5,000 bases of DNA. Origin: Candidatus Aminicenantota bacterium (lineage in GTDB: Bacteria > Acidobacteriota > Aminicenantia > Aminicenantales > JAFGAV01). The DNA lies in NCBI GenBank assembly GCA_016867615.1, contig VGJG01000085.1, positions 1 through 5,000 of the forward strand, written 5' to 3'. This document shows positions 1 to 5,000 of the stretch, piece after piece. The notes beneath the pieces are model-generated. The model was not told where the DNA came from, made no database searches, and saw only the letters and a program-made list of their open reading frames with translations. Position 1 is the stretch's first letter. The number at the start of each line of letters is the position of its first letter. A program made the translations under genes and the position numbers.

Positions 1-620
1 TGCCCAACGTCCACGCCATCGGCGACCGGGGCGTGGCGGAGATGCTCGACCTCTACGAGCGGCTGAAGAATGAGGGCCATGATCTCAACGGTTTCCGGGT
101 CATCCATGCCCAGGTCGTCCGGCCTCAGGATTTTACCCGCTTCAAGGCCCTGGGCGTCATCGCCGAGGTCAACCCTTACCATATCTCGGACGACATGCGC
201 TGGATGGAGGAGCGGATCGGCCGCGAGCGCTGCCGGGGGGCTTATGCTTTCCGCTCGCTCCTGGACAACGGCGCCCTTCTCAGCTTCGGCTCGGATTGGC
301 CGGGAACGAGCGCGGCCTTGTATCACCTCCATCCCAAGTATTTGATTTATGCCGCGGTCACCCGCCGGACCCTGACGGGCGAGCCTGCCGGGGGCTGGTT
401 TCCGGAGCAGCGGATTTCCGTGGAGGAGGCCCTCCGGGCCTACACCATCAACAACGCCCGGGCGGCTTTCGAGGACGCGCTCCGCGGGTCGCTGACCCCG
501 GGCAAGCTGGCCGACATCACCGTCTTCGACAGGAACCTGCTCCGGATCGATCCCCGGGACATCCTCCAGGCCGAAGTCCTCTTCACCATCGTGGACGGCC
601 GGGTCGTTTACAGGAAGTAG
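1..620 (+). CDS. Amidohydrolase, YtcJ-like (Amidohydro_3) family, C-terminal part; 5' end outside the window
   Basis: The frame is open from the left edge (first full codon at base 3) to a TAG at 618-620, giving about 205 residues of what is normally a protein of 500-600 aa. It is a metal-dependent hydrolase of the amidohydrolase superfamily, probably acting on a C-N bond. Family landmarks visible in order are HAIGDR (bases 12-29, its His a likely metal ligand), RVIHAQ (His at 105-107), NPYHISDD where relatives have a QPxH-type motif, GSDWP (Asp at 294-296, the conserved catalytic/metal Asp), YAAVTRR, and the C-terminal composite-domain signature EALRAYTINNA...GSLTPGKLADITVFDRN. The GTG at base 33 lies inside the HAIGDR region, so it is not the real start. 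The substrate cannot be told from this fragment, and nothing ties it functionally to the convergent pilin genes. There is no Sec signal to judge because the N-terminus is missing. The family call is strong; any specific reaction would be a guess. Confidence 0.93.
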   Translation, partial: PNVHAIGDRGVAEMLDLYERLKNEGHDLNGFRVIHAQVVRPQDFTRFKALGVIAEVNPYHISDDMRWMEERIGRERCRGAYAFRSLLDNGALLSFGSDWPGTSAALYHLHPKYLIYAAVTRRTLTGEPAGGWFPEQRISVEEALRAYTINNARAAFEDALRGSLTPGKLADITVFDRNLLRIDPRDILQAEVLFTIVDGRVVYRK

Positions 621-634
621 CCTCCGGACGGCAT
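621..634. other. Convergent intergenic junction, 14 bp
   Basis: The amidohydrolase stop and the stop of the last pilin gene face each other across only 14 bp. I see no GC stem followed by a T-run on either strand here or just inside the flanking gene ends. The only palindrome is a 6-bp AAGCTT just inside the pilin 3' end. Transcripts from both sides therefore probably run into each other's 3' ends unless a Rho-type mechanism acts. Confidence 0.6.
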
Positions 635-1060
635 TCAAGCTTTGACGACTTTGACCCTCCCGGTGATGGCCAGGGTGATCCTGTAGAGACCCCGGCTGTT
701 CTCGACGACGATCGTCGCCAGGTTGGAGACCGTCCCCCGGGGATGAAATACCGGAGCGTTGTTCGCCCGCAGCAAAACGCCCGGAGGACGGCGGCCGCCG
801 AGCCGCTTCCAGGAGCCGTCGTCCGGGTCCCGCATTTCCAGGACGTAGCCGTTTCCCGCCGCCCGCCAGCGCACGGCCGTTCCCCTGAGGAGCGCCGTCA
901 GACGGGCTTCGTTGAGCTTGGCCGCCACCTCCCAGGCCGCTCCCTGAAGCCTGAATTTGGGAAGAAGTTCCAGGAAAGAAGCCGTCCCGAGTGAAACGAC
1001 CGCCGCCAGCACGAACAGCGCCGTGGCGGTCTCGATGAGCGTGAACCCGCGCCTACTCAT
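635..1060 (-). CDS. Prepilin-like protein, FimT/FimU/GspH type minor pilin
   Basis: This is a 141-aa protein with a class III prepilin signal. Basic leader MSRRG is followed by FTLIE (cleavage expected after Gly5, methylated Phe6, Glu10 at mature position 5) and a hydrophobic helix to about residue 31. The rest fits the GspH/FimT fold: an amphipathic helix near 37-60 (AAWEVAAKLNEARLTALLRG), then a beta-rich C-terminus. That region contains VFHPRG (104-109), TIVVENSRG (116-124) and YRITLAITGRVKV (126-138), close to the family's 'F.p.G ... tivv.n..g..r.i.v...GRv' ending. It would sit in the inner membrane and then in the minor-pilin complex at the tip of a type IV pilus or type II pseudopilus. 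The start is supported by GGAG five bases before the ATG. The ATG overlaps the stop of the upstream pilX-like gene by 8 bp (ATGAGTAG), implying coupled translation. It is the last gene of the operon. Whether it serves a pilus or a secretion system cannot be decided here. Confidence 0.9.
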   Translation of the reverse strand: MSRRGFTLIETATALFVLAAVVSLGTASFLELLPKFRLQGAAWEVAAKLNEARLTALLRGTAVRWRAAGNGYVLEMRDPDDGSWKRLGGRRPPGVLLRANNAPVFHPRGTVSNLATIVVENSRGLYRITLAITGRVKVVKA

Positions 1061-2654
1061 CCTCGCTCCAAGCCCTGGGTTTCAGGGATAAAACGAGCAG
1101 GACGGGGCGGGCCGTCCGGAGCTCGGACGCCGCCGAGTCGTCGCCGTCCGCCGGTCCGGGGTCGAGATGCACTTTCAGCCGTCCCGCTCCCAGCCGGATT
1201 TCCGAAGCCTGCAGGGCTCCCAGGAGGTAGACGGTCCGGGCCGGACCCTTGAGCGCAAAACCCGCCCCGGTCGAGACGAGCTCGGCCTGGATCTTGAGCT
1301 CTTGAGGGGCGTCGCCGCCGACAAACAGACCTCCTTCCGGCCCGCCCGGCGCGGACAGGCCCGTCCCCCCGGAAAAGATCACGAGCTCCGAGCCGTTCTC
1401 CTTTATAGAAGGAATGCCGCGCTCCCAGGTCACACCCTGGTGGATGAGATGCGAGGCGATCGTGACCGGACCCGTGGACACGATCGTCAGCTTCACCCCT
1501 TTGAGTATCGAGGGGATTTCCTCATCGGAGCAGAGCCTCAGCCCGCCCGAGCCGTCGGGCCGCCCTCCTCCCAGGGCTTCGATCCCGCCGTCCACGATGA
1601 CGACGGCCTGGGGCAGGGTGTTGAAGACCTCCCGGCCTTCCGGCCCGGTGAGCTCCGTCCTGTTCCGGCGGGGGCTGAATTTCAGGGTCCATTCGGACCC
1701 GACGCCGCGGAAACACAGCACCTGAGCGTCCTCCTCGACGCCCAGGACGAGCTCGCGGAGGTCGCCCTGAACGTACACCCCGCCCAAGCCGGGATCGTCG
1801 CGGATGAGATAGACACCCTCGGGCACGGGGTCCGGGGATTCCTCGAGCCCCAGAACACGGCGTAGAAGCGTTGGCGTCAGGTTCCGGGGGGTTAAGAGCT
1901 TGACTTGGAGCGCCCGTTCCATGGAAGGGATTGCCGACACGGGCAGGAGCCGCTCCTCCGTAACCAGAGCCCGGGCCAGATGGGCCCTTCCCGGGCCGGG
2001 ATCGATCTCCAAGCCTTCAACGGACGGCGGCTCGGGGGGATTTCCGCCGCCCGCCGCCCGGTCGAGGAGGACGGGGAAACGGGACAGGGGGAGGTTCCCG
2101 GCCGCGATGTCCAGCGCGGCCTCCAGCCGAGCGCGGCGTGTCGCCTTCAGGTTGTCGATCGCGCTCCTGGAAGTCACGGCCACCAGGAATTCCGCTTCGA
2201 AAAAGGAGCCCTGAGGCCGCGCGGCGCGCAGGGAGAATTCCGACTCCGCTTTCCAGGTTTGAGCCTCCCATCCGCCCGATGAGGATGTGGGCGTGCGCCT
2301 GCCGAGAGCGGTTTCGATGATCTCGCCGGCATGGGCCGCGGGGTCCGAGAGCCAGGCTTCCGCCCGTGTTTCGTCGAGCGGCAGGGGAAAGGGCTGCGCG
2401 GCGAGGACATCGGACAGGTTCCCGAATTCCTGTTTGACCCCGTTTTCAGCGAGGATGTCAAGGACGGTGAGGTTTTTTCCGGCCCGGCCGGCGTGCAGGG
2501 AGATCTGTGTCAGATGGATGAGCGCCAGGCCGATCGAGGAGAACATGAGGAATAGGGCCAGGACTATGACCGCCGCCGCCCCCCGCCTTGCCGGCCGGCG
2601 ACCCTCATTTCCTGAAGGCCCGGGACATGTTTTTCGGAAACATATGCCTTTCAT
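1053..2654 (-). CDS. Large PilX/GspK-like minor pilin with a long beta-rich C-terminal region
   Basis: This predicts 533 aa from the ATG at 2654. The frame stays open upstream to 2807, but I prefer 2654 because AAGGAG lies 10 bases before it and the extra 51 residues are low-complexity and shadow the pilW-like gene. The N-terminus is a basic leader ending RRPARRG (Gly25), then a hydrophobic segment (26-46, AAAVIVLALFLMFSSIGLAL). This resembles the 'RGAALV...LLLL..GLA' start of PilX proteins. Mature position 5 is Ile30 rather than Glu, as expected for PilX/GspK, which cap the tip complex. After a helical stretch to about 85 the protein is rich in short beta-strands with Gly turns: GGVYVQGDLRELVLG (291-305), VVIVDGGIEALGG (351-363), LTIVSTGPVTIASHLIHQG (389-407), LVIFSGG (424-430), GGLFVGGD (441-448) and TVYLLGALQASEIRLG (474-489). 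Similar 'GVIYV.GDV.I.G..TIVS' tracts occur in other long PilX-like proteins, and they look like a solenoid or beta-sandwich. The start overlaps the pilW-like gene by 50 bp and the end overlaps the fimT-like gene by 8 bp. The function of the C-terminal region is unknown. Confidence 0.8.
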   Translation of the reverse strand: MKGICFRKTCPGPSGNEGRRPARRGAAAVIVLALFLMFSSIGLALIHLTQISLHAGRAGKNLTVLDILAENGVKQEFGNLSDVLAAQPFPLPLDETRAEAWLSDPAAHAGEIIETALGRRTPTSSSGGWEAQTWKAESEFSLRAARPQGSFFEAEFLVAVTSRSAIDNLKATRRARLEAALDIAAGNLPLSRFPVLLDRAAGGGNPPEPPSVEGLEIDPGPGRAHLARALVTEERLLPVSAIPSMERALQVKLLTPRNLTPTLLRRVLGLEESPDPVPEGVYLIRDDPGLGGVYVQGDLRELVLGVEEDAQVLCFRGVGSEWTLKFSPRRNRTELTGPEGREVFNTLPQAVVIVDGGIEALGGGRPDGSGGLRLCSDEEIPSILKGVKLTIVSTGPVTIASHLIHQGVTWERGIPSIKENGSELVIFSGGTGLSAPGGPEGGLFVGGDAPQELKIQAELVSTGAGFALKGPARTVYLLGALQASEIRLGAGRLKVHLDPGPADGDDSAASELRTARPVLLVLSLKPRAWSEDE

Positions 2655-3318
2655 AAATTTTTTTCTCCTTGGTTCGGAGGGCCAACCGGGCGAAGGCGGT
2701 GTTCGGCCCTTCATCGTAGGAGGCTTCGAACAGCCGGACCGATTCAAGGAGCGGCTGGCCCCCGCCGCCGTTCTCCTTTCGGCGGATGATGCCGGCCGCC
2801 GCGTCAAGGGCGTATTCCACGCGTGTCAGGAGAAACAACCGGCTTGTCTCCCTGGCATAGAACGCTCCGGCCGCCGGGTCGATGGAGAACGTGTCGTCCT
2901 CAACGGCGTCCACCCTGAAAACCTGCGCGCCGGTGCCGTCGCCAAGGACGACCTCCCGGCCGATCTTGATTCCCGAGGCGTCGACGACCTCGATGCGACG
3001 CTGGCCCGGCTCGATGTCCCGGAGGAGCGCGAGCTCTTCCTCCGCGCCCTCGATCTTCAAACCTCCTTCTCCGGCATCCAGGCCGTCGAGAAGGCCGAGG
3101 CCGACGGGAACGGCGAGGAAGCGTCCCGCGCGCCCGATGTCGCTCTCGAGCTTGTCCAGGGCCGCCAGGGCCGCCCTCCGGTCTTCGCTGCCCGACCTCA
3201 GCCTGAGGAAGAAATCCCGGCTCACTCCGAATAACTCCAATCCGGCCAGGATGATGATCAGGCTGAAGGCCAGGCTGAGCAGGCTCTCGACAAGAGAAAA
3301 ACCCTTCGTGTTTCCCAT
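2605..3318 (-). CDS. Prepilin-like protein, PilW/GspJ type minor pilin
   Basis: This is a 237-aa protein with a class III prepilin signal. Short leader MGNTKG is followed by FSLVE (cleavage after Gly6, Glu11 at mature position 5) and a hydrophobic helix to about residue 31. A helical heptad-like region follows (44-65, ending in LDKLESDIGRAGRF, the classic PilW/GspJ segment). A beta domain then contains IKIGREVVLGDGTGAQVFRV (117-136) and DDTFSIDP (141-148), which match the PilW pattern of a 'vGd.v.l.dg...e.f.V' turn. A strand at LTRVEYALD (164-172) leads to SVRLFEASYDEG (193-204), typical of the C-terminal half of PilW/GspJ. It has no cysteines. Its ATG abuts the stop of the pilV-like gene (TGAATG) and has no good Shine-Dalgarno, so it probably depends on translational coupling. 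Its last 50 bp are shared with the start of the pilX-like gene. It is expected in the pilus or pseudopilus tip complex with its neighbours. Confidence 0.9.
   Translation of the reverse strand: MGNTKGFSLVESLLSLAFSLIIILAGLELFGVSRDFFLRLRSGSEDRRAALAALDKLESDIGRAGRFLAVPVGLGLLDGLDAGEGGLKIEGAEEELALLRDIEPGQRRIEVVDASGIKIGREVVLGDGTGAQVFRVDAVEDDTFSIDPAAGAFYARETSRLFLLTRVEYALDAAAGIIRRKENGGGGQPLLESVRLFEASYDEGPNTAFARLALRTKEKKIYERHMFPKNMSRAFRK
2652..2670 (-). promoter_or_regulatory. Ribosome binding site fixing the start of the pilX-like gene
   Basis: On the minus strand AAGGAG (2670-2665) is followed by a 10-base A/T-only spacer and ATG (2654-2652). The site lies entirely inside the coding sequence of the pilW-like gene. 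It stands out as an AT-rich patch in GC-rich DNA, which would keep the start codon unpaired. It decides the start: no other in-frame ATG between 2807 and the membrane segment has a comparable site, and none lies between 2654 and the hydrophobic helix. Confidence 0.7.
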
Positions 3319-3699
3319 TCAGAAACCCAGGGAGGCGTCGAGAAGGACGCGCGCCTCCACGGCCCTCTCCGGAGAGCGTTCGGGCTCCGCCCGGAGCCGG
3401 ACGGCCTTTCTTCCCCCGGACCCGTCTTCGACCTGCCAGCTCACGCGGAAGACGCGGCCCGTAGCCCTGTCGGCGATAACTTCCCCGTGCCCGCCCTCCT
3501 CGAGATCGGGGTCGTCGAAGGACAGGCTTCGCAAACGCGCCAGCCGGTCGCGGACGAGCCCCGCCGAGGCTGTCAGGATATCGGATTTGATTTTCAGACG
3601 GGCGGCGCGGATCATGAGCCCGGCCGTGCCGGATATCAAAAAGGCGGCCATCGCCAGGCTGACGAGAGTTTCGATGAGAGTGAATCCGCGGCGCGCCAT
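3319..3699 (-). CDS. Prepilin-like protein, PilV/GspI type minor pilin
   Basis: This is a 126-aa protein and the first gene of the pilin operon. It has a class III prepilin signal: leader MARRG, then FTLIE (cleavage after Gly5, Glu10 at mature position 5), and a hydrophobic helix to about residue 30 that continues into the amphipathic part of the pilin stalk (MIRAARLKIKSDILTASAGL). The segment RDRLARLRSLSFDDPD (50-65) is the usual PilV spot, where a helix ends in a 'LRs..f.d' motif before the head domain. The small head has two strand pairs: GRVFRVSWQVEDG (81-93) and GRKAVRLRAEPE (95-106, GspI-like). The ATG is supported by GGAG six bases upstream. The gene is followed without gap by the pilW-like gene. 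The choice between PilV and GspI rests on position and length more than on specific residues. Confidence 0.88.
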   Translation of the reverse strand: MARRGFTLIETLVSLAMAAFLISGTAGLMIRAARLKIKSDILTASAGLVRDRLARLRSLSFDDPDLEEGGHGEVIADRATGRVFRVSWQVEDGSGGRKAVRLRAEPERSPERAVEARVLLDASLGF

Positions 3700-3722
3700 T
3701 GCATTCTCCGGGGTGAGTAATG

Positions 3723-3752
3723 CCGGGAATGTGCCAAGCGCATTCCGCCCGG
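3723..3752. repeat. Inverted repeat in the leader of the pilin operon
   Basis: A perfect 6-bp dyad GGAATG/CATTCC (3726-3731 and 3741-3746) has a 9-base loop and is flanked by a further CCG/CGG pairing. On the plus strand the stem can extend inward to 9 bp with one G-U pair and a CAA loop. On the minus strand the same position is a C-A mismatch. It lies about 24 bp upstream of the pilV-like ATG. It could be an operator or a 5'-UTR hairpin; there is no T-run to make it a terminator. Confidence 0.45.
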
Positions 3753-3764
3753 ATTTAAACGGCG

Positions 3765-3793
3765 ATGAAGGGTTGCGTCCCGAGGTTTGTCAA
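3765..3793 (-). promoter_or_regulatory. Candidate sigma-70-type promoter for the pilin operon
   Basis: On the minus strand there is a perfect TTGACA (3793-3788). Seventeen bases further is CTTCAT (3770-3765), which matches TATAAT at only three of six positions and lacks the important second-position A. The placement is sensible, with about 65 bases between the -10 and the pilV-like ATG. The only strong evidence is the -35 hexamer, which also overlaps an inverted repeat. Confidence 0.25.
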
Positions 3794-3837
3794 CCGCCGT
3801 TGACGCCGCCCGGGCTTGGGCGCCTTCGCCGGTTGAC
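3789..3837. repeat. Inverted repeat set built on GTTGAC/GTCAAC
   Basis: The hexamer GTTGAC or its complement occurs three times in 49 bp (3789-3794 inverted, 3799-3804, 3832-3837). The first and second form a 16-bp dyad with a 4-base centre. The first and third form a perfect 8-bp dyad, GTCAACCG/CGGTTGAC (3789-3796 and 3830-3837), which can enclose a 5-bp inner stem (3807-3811 with 3818-3822). The two dyads compete for the same left arm. This could be a regulator binding site or a mutually exclusive RNA structure. Confidence 0.45.
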
Positions 3838-3850
3838 GGGAAGCCGGGGC

Positions 3851-3865
3851 CGGGCCTCCGGCCCG
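3851..3865 (-). terminator. Terminator-like hairpin after the secreted-protein gene
   Basis: CGGGCC and GGCCCG form a perfect 6-bp GC stem with a 3-base loop, immediately downstream of the TAA of the 372-aa gene (3869-3867). There is no T-tract on the minus strand after it, so it is not a standard intrinsic terminator. It may act as a weak pause or a 3'-end protecting hairpin. Confidence 0.3.
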
Positions 3866-3866
3866 C

Positions 3867-4985
3867 TTATTGTTCCAGGTTGAGAAGCCCGCTGTCGCGC
3901 CACTGGAAGTTTGCGGCGCGGGAGGCGTGCCAGATCCGTCCGTCGTTCGTCAGACCGATGACGTTCACCAGCCCCCGGCCGTCGATGTCGCCCGAGATCC
4001 GGCGCAGGCCCGGCGAGGAAAGGACGACGCCGTTGTTGTACCAGGTGCCGACCTCGTCGCGGTAGAAATGGACGATGTCCCCCGCCATCAGGCCGACGAC
4101 CTGCATCAGGCCGGCGGCATCCCTGAAAGCGGACAGGCTGCGGAGCGCCGCGCCGCCGAGGGCGTCGGCGAACCCGCGCATGAATTTTTGCTGCTCCATG
4201 AACCATTCTCCGCTGACCGCGTGGCGCTCGACCCCCCTGAAGCCGCCGCCGGGCGCTTGGAGGATGAAAAAGAAGTAGCGGCCGACGTTGGAGACGGCGA
4301 AGGAACCCGCCCGGAGATCGGCGGGGATATCGGTCTTAGATACGCTCCGGGAAGAGGCCGAGAGCAGGTATTCCACGATCCTCCCCTCCGGAGTCAGGCC
4401 GAAGAGAGCGACGCCGTCCGCCTGGGGATGGGGGGCGAGGCACACTTCGGACAGGTCTTCGGACAAAACTTCGGTCGCCGCCTGGCGCCATCGGCTGGAC
4501 GAGTCGCGGATAAGATAATGGACCCTGCCGCCGCTCCCGGTCTCGACGACGGCCACGTGCAGCCTGCCGTCCGCGTCGCTCATGGCCGCCAGTCGGGGAG
4601 TCCCGGCACTCCGCGCCCGCGGCGCGGCCCTCAGCCCTTCCTGAGGTCGCTCCGAGGCGGACAAAGCCAGGTCAAAGACGATGCCGTTCGACACCCAGGA
4701 TGTCTCGGCCGCCTGATAGGCGTGCCATAGTCCCAGGCTCCCTTCCCACTGTCCGGAACGCTCCAAGCCCCGGACGGAGCCCCCCCCTCCTCTGCGAAGA
4801 GCCAGGACCTGGAGCAAGCGGTCGTCGCCCTTGGCGACGATTTGCGCGTCCAGAAATTCCGTTCCGGCGGAAGCCTCGACCCTTCCCCCGCGAAGCAGGT
4901 CCCGGGGCGTGCGCTGATCGGCGCTCACGCTCCATCCGGCGATCAGAAGGATCAAACACAGAATGCCTGAAGTGGTCTTGTTCAT
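3867..4985 (-). CDS. Secreted protein of unknown function, probable beta-propeller
   Basis: This is a 372-aa protein. A Sec signal peptide is clear: MNKTT, a hydrophobic core (about 7-18, GILCLILLIAGW) and a VSA|D cleavage site after Ala22, so it is exported and not lipid-anchored. I cannot name the family. The mature part consists of degenerate repeats of roughly 45-55 residues with the pattern hydrophobic strand, Gly turn, aromatic strand, Trp, then Asn/Ser-Gly. The best examples are GLWHAYQAAETSWVSNG (85-101), GRVHYLIRDSSSRWRQ (153-168), GLTPEGRIVEYLL (196-208), FRGVERHAVSGEWFMEQ (249-265), GDIVHFYRDEVGTWYNNG (302-319) and GRIWHASRAANFQWRDSG (349-366). This layout resembles lectin-like or PLL-type propellers, in which each blade carries a D-G-R-[LIV]-W-H type strand. 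There are no visible catalytic motifs. The start is supported by AGGAG seven bases upstream. The gene is co-directional with the pilin operon but separated by 167 bp with hairpins, so it is probably a separate unit. A sugar- or surface-binding role is an inference only. Confidence 0.8.
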   Translation of the reverse strand: MNKTTSGILCLILLIAGWSVSADQRTPRDLLRGGRVEASAGTEFLDAQIVAKGDDRLLQVLALRRGGGGSVRGLERSGQWEGSLGLWHAYQAAETSWVSNGIVFDLALSASERPQEGLRAAPRARSAGTPRLAAMSDADGRLHVAVVETGSGGRVHYLIRDSSSRWRQAATEVLSEDLSEVCLAPHPQADGVALFGLTPEGRIVEYLLSASSRSVSKTDIPADLRAGSFAVSNVGRYFFFILQAPGGGFRGVERHAVSGEWFMEQQKFMRGFADALGGAALRSLSAFRDAAGLMQVVGLMAGDIVHFYRDEVGTWYNNGVVLSSPGLRRISGDIDGRGLVNVIGLTNDGRIWHASRAANFQWRDSGLLNLEQ

Positions 4986-4992
4986 CTTTCTT

Positions 4993-4997
4993 CTCCT
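4993..4997 (-). promoter_or_regulatory. Shine-Dalgarno of the secreted-protein gene
   Basis: AGGAG sits seven bases before the ATG at 4985 on the minus strand, in a purine-rich run, and supports this start directly ahead of the signal peptide. The promoter lies beyond the window edge. Confidence 0.65.
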
Positions 4998-5000
4998 GTT

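Noticed and set aside
33..620. GTG at base 33 as the true start of a small 195-aa protein
   Set aside because: The same frame continues upstream to the window edge and encodes the conserved HAIGDR motif before this codon, so the gene is simply cut by the window.
2658..2664. Run of seven A as a slippage site fusing the pilW- and pilX-like proteins
   Set aside because: Both frames are intact with their own starts. The run also serves as the ribosome-site spacer and is short for efficient polymerase slippage, and no stimulatory structure is obvious.
2655..2807. N-terminal extension of the pilX-like frame to an ATG at 2807
   Set aside because: The 51 extra residues are low-complexity, lie entirely within the pilW-like gene, and would place the prepilin-like helix 76 residues in. 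The ATG at 2654 has a strong ribosome binding site.
2287..3234. Plus-strand open frame of 315 codons opposite the pilW- and pilX-like genes
   Set aside because: It is antisense to two genes with clear prepilin features. Its translation is Pro/Arg/Ala-rich without motifs, as expected from long chance frames in GC-rich DNA.
3700..3866. Hidden small gene or structured RNA gene in the 167-bp gap
   Set aside because: No open frame with a ribosome site fits on either strand, and I recognise no known RNA family. Only short dyads and a possible promoter are visible.
3870..4730. Plus-strand open frame of 286 codons opposite the secreted-protein gene
   Set aside because: The minus-strand frame has a signal peptide, a good ribosome binding site and internal repeats. 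The plus frame has none of these.

Overview
This is a GC-rich, gene-dense bacterial window with two transcription directions that converge near base 625. On the plus strand, bases 1-620 hold the 3' part of an amidohydrolase of the YtcJ-like (Amidohydro_3) type. Everything else lies on the minus strand. Reading right to left, there is a secreted protein of 372 aa (4985-3867), a structured intergenic gap (3866-3700), and then four tightly packed genes (3699-635).

The four packed genes encode minor pilin or pseudopilin-like proteins. Three begin with a textbook class III prepilin signal (G|FTLIE or G|FSLVE followed by a hydrophobic helix). The fourth is a large PilX/GspK-like protein that, like those families, lacks the Glu at mature position 5. 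In transcription order they look like PilV/GspI, PilW/GspJ, PilX/GspK and FimT/GspH. Together these are the four components expected of a pilus or pseudopilus tip-initiation complex. The junctions are TGAATG (no gap), a 50-bp overlap, and an 8-bp overlap (ATGAGTAG), so they are almost certainly one translationally coupled operon. No major pilin, ATPase, secretin, platform protein or prepilin peptidase is visible, so the core machine must be encoded elsewhere.

The upstream 372-aa protein has a clear Sec signal peptide. It also carries about six degenerate repeats of the form 'hydrophobic strand, Gly/Asp-Gly turn, aromatic strand, Trp, Asn/Ser-Gly', which suggests a secreted beta-propeller. Its link to the pilin operon is positional only. 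Known type IV pilus tip adhesins of the PilY1 type also carry a propeller, so the neighbourhood is worth a second look.

The 167-bp gap before the pilin operon contains three separate inverted repeats. It also has a perfect TTGACA hexamer that overlaps one of them, so it is the most likely site of operon control.

The presence of pilus genes suggests a didermal bacterium. The base composition and the company of a YtcJ-like hydrolase would fit a lineage such as Acidobacteriota or Aminicenantes, but this is a weak impression. I found no tRNA, rRNA, CRISPR array, insertion sequence or phage gene.
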